From Hyphomonadaceae bacterium UBA7672 (lineage in GTDB: Bacteria; Pseudomonadota; Alphaproteobacteria; Caulobacterales; Hyphomonadaceae): a stretch of DNA of 64,000 nucleotides. The DNA lies in the NCBI GenBank assembly GCA_002483135.1, contig DLHI01000022.1, positions 219,101 through 283,100 of the forward strand, given 5' to 3'. Within the stretch, counting starts at the first letter, position 1. Each line of letters opens with the position of its first letter. The notes beneath the pieces were generated by a model. That model worked only from the letters and a program-made list of their open reading frames with translations, was not told the origin of the DNA and searched no databases. The translations under genes were made by a program, and so were the position numbers. Of the stretch, positions 15,118 through 24,323 are shown piece after piece.

Positions 15118-16020
15118 CTAGTGTGCCGCGACCGCCGCCGTTTGCGCTGGGGCGCCCTGCGACGCGGGAATGGCGGCGAAGGCGCGCGCGGCGCGGATGT
15201 CGCCCACTTCAAGAACGATGCGCTTCACGCCTTGGTCAGCGACGCGGCTGGGCGGGATCAGGTCGATCTGGATCGCCTCCCGAGGATCGAGTTGTTCGAT
15301 CAATGCGATGGCCGATGCGTTAAAGGTAAACACCCAGATCGGCTCGCCCACCGCATCCTTTGCGCTGGCGACCTTGCCGGCCCACTCAACATGCGAAATC
15401 GAGCGTGGCGGAGGCGTAAGCTGCGGCCCCGGGCGGGAGAAAGCCCCGAACCAGGGCTCGGGCATTTTTGCAGGGTCGCGCATGATCAGCTGGACGGATG
15501 AGGGCGCGACGCCCTTGGCAGGCATGCCGATGGCGAGCCTTTGCACGTCTGGATCATTGGGGGCGCGGCGCAAGCCGAACACGATCGAGCTCGCCTTGTC
15601 CGTCTGTGAGACGGCCCAGCGGTCATGAGGTGAACGCGAGGCGCCCCAGATGGCGTGAGTGGCGGGATATTCGATGTATGTTGTCTTCACGAAGGCGCGG
15701 TAACCATTCCGGACAGTCTCGGCGACCGACACGACGTCGGGATGGACGCACCCCAGCGAGACGGCATGGGTGCTGACTTCGTCGGCGAGGCGGCGAAGCT
15801 CGGCTGGTGTCTGGTTGGCGCGCAGGAGTTCCCCTTCGGCCTGGTAGAGACCAGAGAGGAGAGCCAGCCGTTCGCCATCGGAGAAGAGGTTGCACTCTTG
15901 GTCGGCGGCGCTGATGGCCACGCGTTCGAGCCATGTCCGGCGCACGGCGGCGGGATCGGCGAAGGCGGCAGGGACCGCCGTGGCCAGCGTAAGGGCAAGA
16001 AGGGTGGCGCGGACCAGCAT
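15118..16020 (-). CDS. Secreted hypothetical protein
   Basis: A 300-residue exported protein with a signal peptide at about residues 1-21 (LVRATLLALTLATAVPAAFA). The mature chain starts with a helical domain (DPAAVRRTWLERVAISAADQ, with Cys at QECNLF and LGCVHP) and ends in a beta-rich domain of about 170 residues. No domain is recognised. It has its own upstream gap and appears to be a single gene. Confidence 0.7.
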   Translation of the reverse strand: MLVRATLLALTLATAVPAAFADPAAVRRTWLERVAISAADQECNLFSDGERLALLSGLYQAEGELLRANQTPAELRRLADEVSTHAVSLGCVHPDVVSVAETVRNGYRAFVKTTYIEYPATHAIWGASRSPHDRWAVSQTDKASSIVFGLRRAPNDPDVQRLAIGMPAKGVAPSSVQLIMRDPAKMPEPWFGAFSRPGPQLTPPPRSISHVEWAGKVASAKDAVGEPIWVFTFNASAIALIEQLDPREAIQIDLIPPSRVADQGVKRIVLEVGDIRAARAFAAIPASQGAPAQTAAVAAH

Positions 16021-16058
16021 GTCGGGCGACAGCCTAGGATCAGCGCCTAAAGGATGGG

Positions 16059-16211
16059 TTACGACCGGTTTGACGCTTCGGAACGAAGCTCGCGAGCGAT
16101 GGAAATGAGGCCTGCGACCAGCAGGCCCACAATTGCAGCCAGCACGTAGACGCCGAGGCGCTCGGCCTCTGGCGAGGGCTCGGCGGCAACAAGGAGGGTA
16201 GTCTCGAACAT
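16059..16211 (-). CDS. Small single-pass membrane protein
   Basis: A 50-residue peptide from ATG 16211: a short N-part (FETTLLVAAEPSPEAERL), one membrane helix (GVYVLAAIVGLLVAGLISIA) and a charged tail (RELRSEASNRS). The longer frame from 16319 overlaps the divergent DUF1491 start and lacks a plausible N-terminus. The ribosome binding site is weak. Function unknown. Confidence 0.5.
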   Translation of the reverse strand: MFETTLLVAAEPSPEAERLGVYVLAAIVGLLVAGLISIARELRSEASNRS

Positions 16212-16295
16212 GCTGCTGGCCGAGTGGTTTACGCGTAACTTCCTTTCAGGGTGCAAACGGGGCGCCAGCCAACAAAAATGTGGTAAACGGATCCA

Positions 16296-16637
16296 ATGCC
16301 GCGCGAAATTCCAACACACCTATGGGTCTCGGCCCTTCTGCGCCGTGCCAGTCTGGGCGGGGCGTTCGCCACCATTGTGCATCGCGGGGACGCAGACCGG
16401 GGCGACGTGCTGGTCAAGGTGATGCGGGCCCGGGGCGAGGCGGACCTCTATGCGCCGGCCTTCAACCCCGAAGGCCCGACGGAGTTCGAACAACTGTCCG
16501 CCCAGGACGAAGCAGGAGTCGATTCAGTGATTGCGCGACGGCGATCGAGCGACCGCGATCTGTGGGTTGTGGAGATAGAGGATTCACAGGGACGGAACTT
16601 TCTGACTGAGCCTGTGCGGCGCCCGAACGGCTACTGA
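16296..16637 (+). CDS. DUF1491 family protein
   Basis: A 113-residue protein of the DUF1491 family of alphaproteobacteria. It opens with the conserved PTHLWVSALLRRASLGGAFATIVHRGDADRGDVLVK block split over one beta sheet, and has the late DRDLWVVEIED motif. The length is typical. Function is unknown; no partner is obvious, and it is divergent from the small membrane protein. Confidence 0.85.
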   Translation: MPREIPTHLWVSALLRRASLGGAFATIVHRGDADRGDVLVKVMRARGEADLYAPAFNPEGPTEFEQLSAQDEAGVDSVIARRRSSDRDLWVVEIEDSQGRNFLTEPVRRPNGY

Positions 16638-16713
16638 GTCCAACCAATATCAATCGCTTGCGAAAATAGGCGACGCGCGCCTAAATATACGCGGGCAAAC
16701 GTGGAGACGTGGG

Positions 16714-17487
16714 ATGCGGGGCACCGTACTTCAGTATGATGACAACGCCGGCAGCGGCTATATCAGCGGCGACGACGGCGTCAGATACACCTTCAAACGG
16801 GCCGATCTTCAGCAGCTGAGGCCGATATCAGCCGGCGTGAAAGTCGACTTCGTTCCAAACGCCGGTGCGGCGACGGAAATCTACATGATCGACGCGTCTG
16901 GTGCGGTCGCCAGCGGGCCGGGGCCCGGCCCGGCATATGGCGCCACGGCAGCGCCCGCTTATGGCGGCTACGCGCCGGCTGGCATGGCGCCGACCGTGGC
17001 CTATACGGGCGAGGATCTCGGTCTGTGGGACTACTTCAAGAAGGCGATGAGCAAGTCGTTCAATGGCGAAGGCCGTGCGCGCCGGAAGGAATATTGGTCG
17101 TTCATCCTGTTCTCCTCGCTGGTCTTCCTCGTCCTGATGATCCTGATGTTTGTCATCGCGGGCGGTGCGATCTCGGCGGCCATGAGCAGCAGCTACGGTT
17201 ACGGCTACGGTTACGGATATTCCGACGCCGGCATCGGGGCCCTGATCGGCGCGCTGGGCGTATGGTTCTTCGTCTACATGGTCGTCGCTCTCATCTTCCT
17301 GCCGGCGAGCATCACCGTGATGATCCGTCGCCTGCACGATATCGGCATGTCGGGCTGGCTCTACCTGCTGGTGCTTGTCCCCTATATCGGCGGCATCTTC
17401 CTGTTCGTCTGCGCGCTGATCCCGTCACAGGTCCAGGTAAACAAGCACGGACCCATCCCGAAGCCCGCGCCTACGGTGTACGGCTGA
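16714..17487 (+). CDS. Cold-shock-like domain fused to DUF805 membrane domain
   Basis: A 257-residue fusion. Residues 1-62 resemble a cold-shock/OB-fold domain: GTVLQYDDNAGSGYISGDDG, then RYTFKRADL and VDFVP. A Gly/Pro/Ala linker follows (about 68-98). The rest is DUF805: DYFKKAMSKSFNGEGRARRKEYW, about four membrane helices and the conserved RLHDIGMSGWLYL. A Tyr-Gly repeat (YGYGYGYGYS) sits in a loop. DUF805 proteins are small inner-membrane proteins of unknown function. An N-terminal nucleic-acid-binding fold would face the cytosol. A terminator follows the stop. Confidence 0.85.
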   Translation: MRGTVLQYDDNAGSGYISGDDGVRYTFKRADLQQLRPISAGVKVDFVPNAGAATEIYMIDASGAVASGPGPGPAYGATAAPAYGGYAPAGMAPTVAYTGEDLGLWDYFKKAMSKSFNGEGRARRKEYWSFILFSSLVFLVLMILMFVIAGGAISAAMSSSYGYGYGYGYSDAGIGALIGALGVWFFVYMVVALIFLPASITVMIRRLHDIGMSGWLYLLVLVPYIGGIFLFVCALIPSQVQVNKHGPIPKPAPTVYG

Positions 17488-17516
17488 GCCGTCGGACGTC
17501 ATTCGTGACATGCATG

Positions 17517-17554
17517 CGCCGCGCGATCCCAACGGATCGCGCGGCGTTTTCTTT
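17517..17554 (+). terminator. Rho-independent terminator after the DUF805 gene
   Basis: A perfect 13-bp stem (CGCCGCGCGATCC with GGATCGCGCGGCG, loop CAAC, 17517-17546) is followed by TTTTCTTT. It lies 30 bases past the stop at 17487. Confidence 0.92.
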
Positions 17555-17647
17555 GCGCAGTTGCCTCGGCATTTCCAGCTGCAATCGGCGAGCGACGGTG
17601 CTTAAATCCCGCCTGATTGATTGTGGGCCTTTGGGAGGACTCGAAAG

Positions 17648-18193
17648 ATGAAACTGGCCAAGTTTCTGGCTGTGAGCATTCTGGTTACTGCCGGCGCAGG
17701 CGCGGCGCATGCACAGGCCGCTGCGTGCCAACCGCTGAAGTCGCTTATGGCCATGACGCATGCGCAGGTGAAGGCGCAACAAGGCGCGCGAACCACGAGC
17801 GACAAGGAGAGCATCACCTTCGTCTCGAAGACACAGCTGCCGGGCTTTGGTCAGTGCACGCTCCAGTCAGACATCGCGATCAACGATCTGATCGACTACT
17901 GGGAACATCACCTGTCATGCTCGGCTGAAGCCGCGAGTTCCGAGGCGGCGACCCAAGCCGTCGAAGCGCTGTGGGGCTGCACCAAGGACAGCTATTCAGA
18001 GCGCCAACCCGCTGAAGCGTGGATGGGCGGCCGCTATCGCACCATCGGTTTCGACGCCGAGACGCCGACGGCCGGCCGCGCATCCGGCCTCGTATCGTTC
18101 GGCGATACCGATTACGCCCGCGTGAATGTCGAGAAGGCGTATGAAGACAGCGAAGAGTATTCGCTGCATCTCTACTGGCTTTTCACCGAGTAG
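17648..18193 (+). CDS. Secreted hypothetical protein
   Basis: A 181-residue exported protein. The signal peptide covers about residues 1-23 (KLAKFLAVSILVTAGAGAAHA). The start at 17648 has GGAGGA upstream and is preferred to the frame's ATG at 17621. The mature protein has four cysteines (AACQPL, GQCTLQ, LSCSAE, WGCTKD), consistent with two periplasmic disulfides. It is flanked by terminators on both sides, so it is a single transcript. No family recognised. Confidence 0.75.
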   Translation: MKLAKFLAVSILVTAGAGAAHAQAAACQPLKSLMAMTHAQVKAQQGARTTSDKESITFVSKTQLPGFGQCTLQSDIAINDLIDYWEHHLSCSAEAASSEAATQAVEALWGCTKDSYSERQPAEAWMGGRYRTIGFDAETPTAGRASGLVSFGDTDYARVNVEKAYEDSEEYSLHLYWLFTE

Positions 18194-18220
18194 ATTGGGG
18201 ACCACGCGAGCGCAAAATGG

Positions 18221-18250
18221 AAAGGGCGGAACGTGATCGTTCCGCCCTTT
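18221..18250. terminator. Bidirectional terminator between convergent genes
   Basis: AAAGGGCGGAACG and CGTTCCGCCCTTT form a 13-bp stem with loop TGAT, with A/T-rich ends on both sides. It lies between the stops at 18193 (+) and 18274 (-), so it can serve both. Confidence 0.85.
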
Positions 18251-18273
18251 GATCTTGTGGATCCGTGTTGGCG

Positions 18274-18765
18274 CTATTTTGCGCGGCGGACTTCGACGAG
18301 GAACCTGTCGGCCTGCGTCGTGCCCATCGAGGACTCGGCGTAGACTCCAAGGCCGCGCTGAGGGATGTCGATCCGCTTCCACGCCGAGATCGGCTCGTTG
18401 CTGGCGCCCGAGGGGGCGATGAAGTGCGTGCGCGCTTCCACCGCGATGGGCTCGTTCGTGCAATTCACGAAGCGGGCCTGGACTTGCAGCGTCTGCGTCG
18501 CCGACCGGCCAGCGCCCGCTGACTGGACCATCACATGCGGGATCAGCGTCGGATCGAGGATCTGGATCTGGTCGAGCGGGATCGGGGTGAACGAGCCGGG
18601 GATCTGCGCGTTGAGAACGCCGTTGGCGGGCACGGAGCCGTTGCCAAGCGCGCTGGCGTTGCAGGACGTGGTGCGCATCCCCGTCTGCGGGGCAGTGCCG
18701 CAGGCCGAGGCGAGCGAGAGGCCAAGCGCGGCGGATACAAGAACGGCAGCCTTGAGTGCAGCCAT
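18274..18765 (-). CDS. Lipoprotein, YcfL/DUF1425-like, LpoB cluster gene 3
   Basis: A 163-residue lipoprotein. Signal and lipobox (LGLSLASAC) lie at the N-terminus. The C-terminal domain (ATQTLQVQARFVNCTNEPIA, then ISAWKRIDIPQRGL) resembles the YcfL/DUF1425 fold, an immunoglobulin-like lipoprotein often encoded beside lpoB. The start at 18765 follows CAGGAGAT. It is 5 bases from the preceding gene's stop, so it is the last gene of a three-gene envelope operon. Its function is unknown; family assignment is by motif and context. Confidence 0.75.
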   Translation of the reverse strand: MAALKAAVLVSAALGLSLASACGTAPQTGMRTTSCNASALGNGSVPANGVLNAQIPGSFTPIPLDQIQILDPTLIPHVMVQSAGAGRSATQTLQVQARFVNCTNEPIAVEARTHFIAPSGASNEPISAWKRIDIPQRGLGVYAESSMGTTQADRFLVEVRRAK

Positions 18766-18769
18766 GGTG

Positions 18770-20032
18770 CTATCTCCTGAGCAGGGAATTGGGGGGTGTC
18801 GCGGGAATGTCGTTGGCGTGGCGCGAACGGCCATAGGCCAGGGCGCAGCCGCCCTTTGGATCAATGCGGACGCGGGGCATCAGGCTGCCGAGCACGCCGC
18901 CGCCCTGATCCAGAAAAACGATCTCGGTCGGCAGGGCGCCTTCGGGCATGCTGATATAGTCGATGTGCGCGGGTAGGTTGTCCCAGTAACGCGTGTCGGC
19001 TTCGGGCTTTGCCGCTTCGGCCATGAACATTGATGCGATACCAACGACGGCGGCGACGCCCGCGACCGCGAGAGCAGTGTCCGATGTATCGTCGTAGGAT
19101 GAGTAGACCGCCACATCGAGCGCAGCGTCCGCGATCATCAGCGAGCCGGCGGCGACAGTTGTGGCTGTGTCCTTGAATTCAGCTTTGCCGGCGAGAATCT
19201 TGTCGACCTGGCGGCCGCCGCGCGTCGAGGCCTGCCAGTACAGGTCTTCGCCGAACGTCGCCTCATAGCCCCGGCCATTGGCGACGAAGATCGCCTTCTG
19301 CTCGGGCACAAGTTCCGGCTCGGTATAGACGAGGTATTCGCCGTACTCACCACCCCCAACCTTCAGCGGCGGCAGGCCCATGTCCGCGATGGCGAACACG
19401 CGGTCGCTGGGGCGTGGAATATAGATGCCAGGCCGGGCCTGCGTCGCGCGCTGGTAGAAGTCACGCGCCAGGACGGAGTTGCCTTCGCACTGCGAGGCCC
19501 AGCCCGAGAGGACGTCAAGGATGGCGAAGTCCGATTGATAGCGCTGGTCCTCGGCGAAAGCGTCCTGCAGTTGGCCGCCCTGGAAGACAGCACGCGCGTT
19601 GCCATAGTCGCCCTCGGCGAGAAACAACAGGCCCCGGTAGAGGAAGGCCATCGCACGTTCGTAGGACTCGCCCTTGAACTCCTTCGTCCGCTCCGGAAGG
19701 AAGGTCGAGCGCGCTTTCTCCGCCGTTGGATTGTCGGCGTAGATCGCCTCGATGTAGTTCAGCGCATCGTCGAACGAGGCGGCCGCCACATCATCTGCCC
19801 CTGCCTCGAAGGCTGCGAGACCCGCGCGCATCTGGTTGAGCACCCGATTGCGCTGGCCGCCTGTGAGCACCGAACTGTAGAGGTGATGCGTGGCCGGTGG
19901 CTTGTCGGCCAGCCACTCGGCCATCGCTTCGGGGGGCACGAACACTGTGTCGTCCTCCAGCGTGCCGCACGCGCCGAGAAGGAGCGCGGATGCGGCTATG
20001 CCGGCGAACCAGATATGGCGAGCAGGAAGCAT
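18770..20032 (-). CDS. TPR-like lipoprotein (COG3014-type), LpoB cluster gene 2
   Basis: A 420-residue lipoprotein (lipobox LLLGAC, Cys22). The N-terminal half is helical with TPR-like repeats (AGLAAFEAGADDVAAASFDDAL, then YRGLLFLAEGDYGNARAVFQ, then NSVLARDFYQRA). The second half contains two small hydrophobic stretches (AAGSLMIADAALDVAVYSS and ALAVAGVAAVVGIASMFM). Size, repeats and position beside an LpoB-like gene fit the COG3014 group. These clusters are linked to outer-membrane control of penicillin-binding proteins, but this gene's role is unproven. Confidence 0.75.
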   Translation of the reverse strand: MLPARHIWFAGIAASALLLGACGTLEDDTVFVPPEAMAEWLADKPPATHHLYSSVLTGGQRNRVLNQMRAGLAAFEAGADDVAAASFDDALNYIEAIYADNPTAEKARSTFLPERTKEFKGESYERAMAFLYRGLLFLAEGDYGNARAVFQGGQLQDAFAEDQRYQSDFAILDVLSGWASQCEGNSVLARDFYQRATQARPGIYIPRPSDRVFAIADMGLPPLKVGGGEYGEYLVYTEPELVPEQKAIFVANGRGYEATFGEDLYWQASTRGGRQVDKILAGKAEFKDTATTVAAGSLMIADAALDVAVYSSYDDTSDTALAVAGVAAVVGIASMFMAEAAKPEADTRYWDNLPAHIDYISMPEGALPTEIVFLDQGGGVLGSLMPRVRIDPKGGCALAYGRSRHANDIPATPPNSLLRR

Positions 20033-20056
20033 ATCCCCCGTCCCGTCTCGCAGTGA

Positions 20057-20686
20057 TCAGCGGTAGATGACGTCGTCCGCGCCGGCGCGAGCGAAATTAT
20101 AGAGGCCGGTCCACACGATCTCGCTGGTTTCCAGATCGATCATCTCGAAGATCACCTGGTTATAGCGCTGGATCAGACCTTGGCTGGTCTTGATCTGCTC
20201 GGAGGACGTGATGCGGCCGCGTAGGCGATAGTCGGCGCCGAGCTGCGCGCGCGTGGTGGGCAGCGTGCCCTGGTCGGTAACGCCATCGCGCTTCAGGTCG
20301 CGCTCACCGGCGACCATGTCCATCGACTCGCGCGAGACGAAGCGGATGCGGCCGTTGGCGGCGCGCTGCAGGTTCACGCGCAGGTTGTCGACGATGATGT
20401 TGGTGTTGATGCGCTGGGCGCTCTCGTTGCGGAAATACTCCGCATCCAGGATGACGCGCGGAGCAGGCTGGCGGCCCGCGATCATCGGGTTGGCCAGCAT
20501 GTCGCGGACCATCTGGTCGGCCATTGCGACGATGTCCTGGCCTTCGATGCCGACGCCCTGGACGGGGCCTTTCGTGCCGGGATCGAACTGGACTGTCTGG
20601 ACGCCCGACGGGTTGGGCCCGCTCGACGCGCAGGCGGACATGGACAGCGCGGCAAGGCCGGCGGCGAACACAAGTTTAAGCGACAT
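20057..20686 (-). CDS. LpoB-like penicillin-binding-protein activator, LpoB cluster gene 1
   Basis: A 209-residue lipoprotein (LSMSAC lipobox, Cys18) matching the LpoB family, outer-membrane lipoproteins that activate the synthase PBP1B in E. coli. Visible family features are DIVAMADQMVRDMLANP, RVILDAEYFRNESAQRINTN and the late RYNQVIFEMIDLETSEIVWTG segment. A good ribosome binding site (AGGGGA) precedes the ATG. It heads an operon with the two lipoproteins downstream. A PBP1A-type protein is encoded at 41309-43249, but whether they interact is unknown. Confidence 0.85.
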   Translation of the reverse strand: MSLKLVFAAGLAALSMSACASSGPNPSGVQTVQFDPGTKGPVQGVGIEGQDIVAMADQMVRDMLANPMIAGRQPAPRVILDAEYFRNESAQRINTNIIVDNLRVNLQRAANGRIRFVSRESMDMVAGERDLKRDGVTDQGTLPTTRAQLGADYRLRGRITSSEQIKTSQGLIQRYNQVIFEMIDLETSEIVWTGLYNFARAGADDVIYR

Positions 20687-20856
20687 GGACGGTCCCCTGA
20701 GAAGGGCGCAGTGGCCCTGACCAACTATTCCCTGCCCCGAGTTCCGCCATGGAACAACGCGCCGGTCAACGCCAGAAAGCCGTTGTTGCGACGGTATATT
20801 TGCTTTGCGCGGGCCCTGTATTCAGCGGGCATTCAGCTACCGAATGTTGAAGGCGA

Positions 20857-21471
20857 TCAGGCGGCCGGCGGGACCGTTGAAGCCAGGCTCTGGCGCTCCG
20901 AAATGTCCGTGAACCAGCCGGCGAGGGCAGGCGCCGACATCCGCCAGCCAAGATCGCCATGCCGCAGGTCGAGATAGCCCAGCGCGCACGCAAGCGCGAT
21001 GTCGCCAAGATCCGGCCCACGATCCGTAGATGGGCGTTGCGGAACGTGCGCATCGAAATGAGCGACCGTCCGTCTGATGGCGTTGATCCAGCGGCCGATC
21101 CATTCGCTCGATTGCTGCTCGGCGGGCCGCTTGCGCTCCATCGTCAGCGAGAAGGCGGCGTCCGTGATCCCGTCGGCCAGCGCCTCGCGCGTGAGGCAGT
21201 CGATGCGGGCCGCGCCATCGGCTGGGATCACACGGCGGCCATCAGAAAGGCCGTCAAGAAACTGGCAGATCACGGGGCTATCCACAATGCAGCGGCCATC
21301 GGGCAGCGCGAGCGCCGGCACCTTGGACAACGGGTTCACAGCCAGCAGTTCTGCTCCGCTGGCCATGGGCGAGCTCGCGACGATCTCCATCTGCGCAGCA
21401 ACGCCCTTCTCGATGGCAACCACCCGGCACTTCCGGGCATAGGGCGAGGTCGGGGAGTAGAAGAGTTTCAT
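20857..21471 (-). CDS. Glutathione S-transferase family protein
   Basis: A 204-residue GST. The thioredoxin-like N-domain is clear: KLFYSPTSPYARKCRVVAIE (a Ser/Pro/Tyr active-site loop), then NPLSKVPALALPDGRCIVDSPVI with the glutathione-binding VPAL and DS motifs. The helical C-domain follows. The ATG at 21471 gives the standard N-terminus; the frame upstream to 21843 overlaps prfC and is rejected. Divergent from prfC. The subclass and substrate are not clear. Confidence 0.9.
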   Translation of the reverse strand: MKLFYSPTSPYARKCRVVAIEKGVAAQMEIVASSPMASGAELLAVNPLSKVPALALPDGRCIVDSPVICQFLDGLSDGRRVIPADGAARIDCLTREALADGITDAAFSLTMERKRPAEQQSSEWIGRWINAIRRTVAHFDAHVPQRPSTDRGPDLGDIALACALGYLDLRHGDLGWRMSAPALAGWFTDISERQSLASTVPPAA

Positions 21472-21519
21472 GGCGTATTTCCCAGGATATTGGCTGAGAC
21501 TACAAGCCAAAAGAGCCTT

Positions 21520-21531
21520 CCGGCTAGCCGG
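21520..21531. promoter_or_regulatory. 12-bp palindrome in the GST/prfC intergenic region
   Basis: CCGGCTAGCCGG is a perfect palindrome in the 99-base divergent region between the GST and prfC starts. Short GC palindromes arise by chance in such DNA, so an operator role is only a suggestion. Confidence 0.25.
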
Positions 21532-21570
21532 TGTAGACCTTTCCGCCGCTCCCCTGTATGCCCCCGCCCC

Positions 21571-23169
<1,599 letters not shown>

Positions 23170-23199
23170 CGACCCGCTATTTGGTCGTGGGGATGGCCG

Positions 23200-24192
23200 C
23201 TATTGGACCTTTAGAGGCGCTGTCGCCAGAATGCGGCGCCCGCCGGGCGCTTCAAGAACGTAGCGGATTTCGAAGTCCCCGCTTTGGTCCGGCGCCTTGA
23301 GAGACCCGGACGGCCCGCTGCTCGTGTAGAAGTAGGACAGTTCGCCGGATGTTTTTGCGAACCCCTTCGGCACGAGATCGACATAGTCACCGTGACGGTT
23401 GGGGCCAGTCCATTTTATCGAAAGAGGCTCGCCCTTGCGCGCCGTCACTGGTGCGGTCAGGGCGGCTGGCGCCTCAGTCACGGTAAGCGGTGCGGTCGTC
23501 ATGACGCGGCGCTGAGGCTGCCCCTCCACGACGTAGCGGATGTCATACTCGCCGGGCGCTCCAGGAGCGGTAACCACCGAGGGGTTGCCCTCGGATGTAT
23601 AGGCGTAGCTGATCTCCCCCGACGTCGGCGTGAAGCCGCGCGGCACGATATCTACGTAGTCGCCCTTGTAGTTGGGGCCGGTCCATTTGATCGACAGGGG
23701 CTCTGCGCTCGTCGCGGAAGTTGGCGGCGTGTCGAGCGTCACCGTCAGCGGAGTCACGGTCAAGGGCGTCACCGCCTTCACCACACGCCCGCTGCTCAAC
23801 TCCGCGAGATAGCGGATGTCGTACTCGCCAGGCATCACGGGCGCATTCAAGGCGCCCACGATTTCGGCGTTCTTGATATAGACGTACGTGATTTCGCCCG
23901 TCGTCTGCGTATGGCCGCGCGGAACAATGTCGATGTAGTCCTGGGCGTTGCCAGGGCCGGTCCAGTCGATCTCGAATGCCGCGCCAGCAGTAACTTGCGG
24001 CGGCGCTGAAACAGTCGCCTCTCCGTCCTTGGGTTCGCCTTCGTTGAGGGTGTGAGGAACTCGCGCTGTCGCGGGCGCGGCGGGCGGCGGGGCTGATTCG
24101 TTGGCCGGCGGCGACGCGGCCTTCTGTTCGCATGCAGTGAAGGCAACCGCTGCCAATACGATCGCCAGAGTCAGTCCGCCGTGTAGTCTCAT
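23200..24192 (-). CDS. Lipoprotein with three tandem Ig-like repeats
   Basis: A 330-residue lipoprotein (lipobox FTAC, Cys21). After a Pro/Ala linker it has three repeats of about 85 residues, each with W(T)GP...DY[IV]D[IL]VP[RK]G, TTGE or TSGE[IL][ST]Y, PG(E/D)[YF][DE]IRY and a closing APL-V strand. These look like beta-sandwich domains seen in von Willebrand A-domain proteins and their relatives of this group, here without the VWA part. An adhesive or protein-binding role outside the cell is a guess. The 5' region can fold a hairpin over the ribosome binding site. Confidence 0.75.
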   Translation of the reverse strand: MRLHGGLTLAIVLAAVAFTACEQKAASPPANESAPPPAAPATARVPHTLNEGEPKDGEATVSAPPQVTAGAAFEIDWTGPGNAQDYIDIVPRGHTQTTGEITYVYIKNAEIVGALNAPVMPGEYDIRYLAELSSGRVVKAVTPLTVTPLTVTLDTPPTSATSAEPLSIKWTGPNYKGDYVDIVPRGFTPTSGEISYAYTSEGNPSVVTAPGAPGEYDIRYVVEGQPQRRVMTTAPLTVTEAPAALTAPVTARKGEPLSIKWTGPNRHGDYVDLVPKGFAKTSGELSYFYTSSGPSGSLKAPDQSGDFEIRYVLEAPGGRRILATAPLKVQ

Positions 24193-24201
24193 AATCTCAG
24201 T

Positions 24202-24217
24202 CCCTTCAGTCGAAGGG
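24202..24217 (-). promoter_or_regulatory. Hairpin covering the ribosome binding site of the Ig-repeat gene
   Basis: CCCTTC-GACT-GAAGGG (minus strand) is a 6-bp stem whose 3' arm GAAGGG is the likely ribosome binding site, ending 10 bases before the ATG at 24192. Folding could reduce initiation. The stem is short and the spacing slightly long, so this is tentative. Confidence 0.35.
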
Positions 24218-24323
24218 CGTCTTTAAGCACGCTGCAGAGCACGCGGAAAGCGGGAGCTGCATCTGCGATATGTTTGCCGTCAGCGCTAGTGTGGCAACGG
24301 GGCTCAAATGAGCACGTTCAAAC

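Noticed and set aside
20959..21570. Upstream extension of prfC by 204 codons
   Set aside because: It overlaps the GST gene antisense; RF3 homologs start at 21571.
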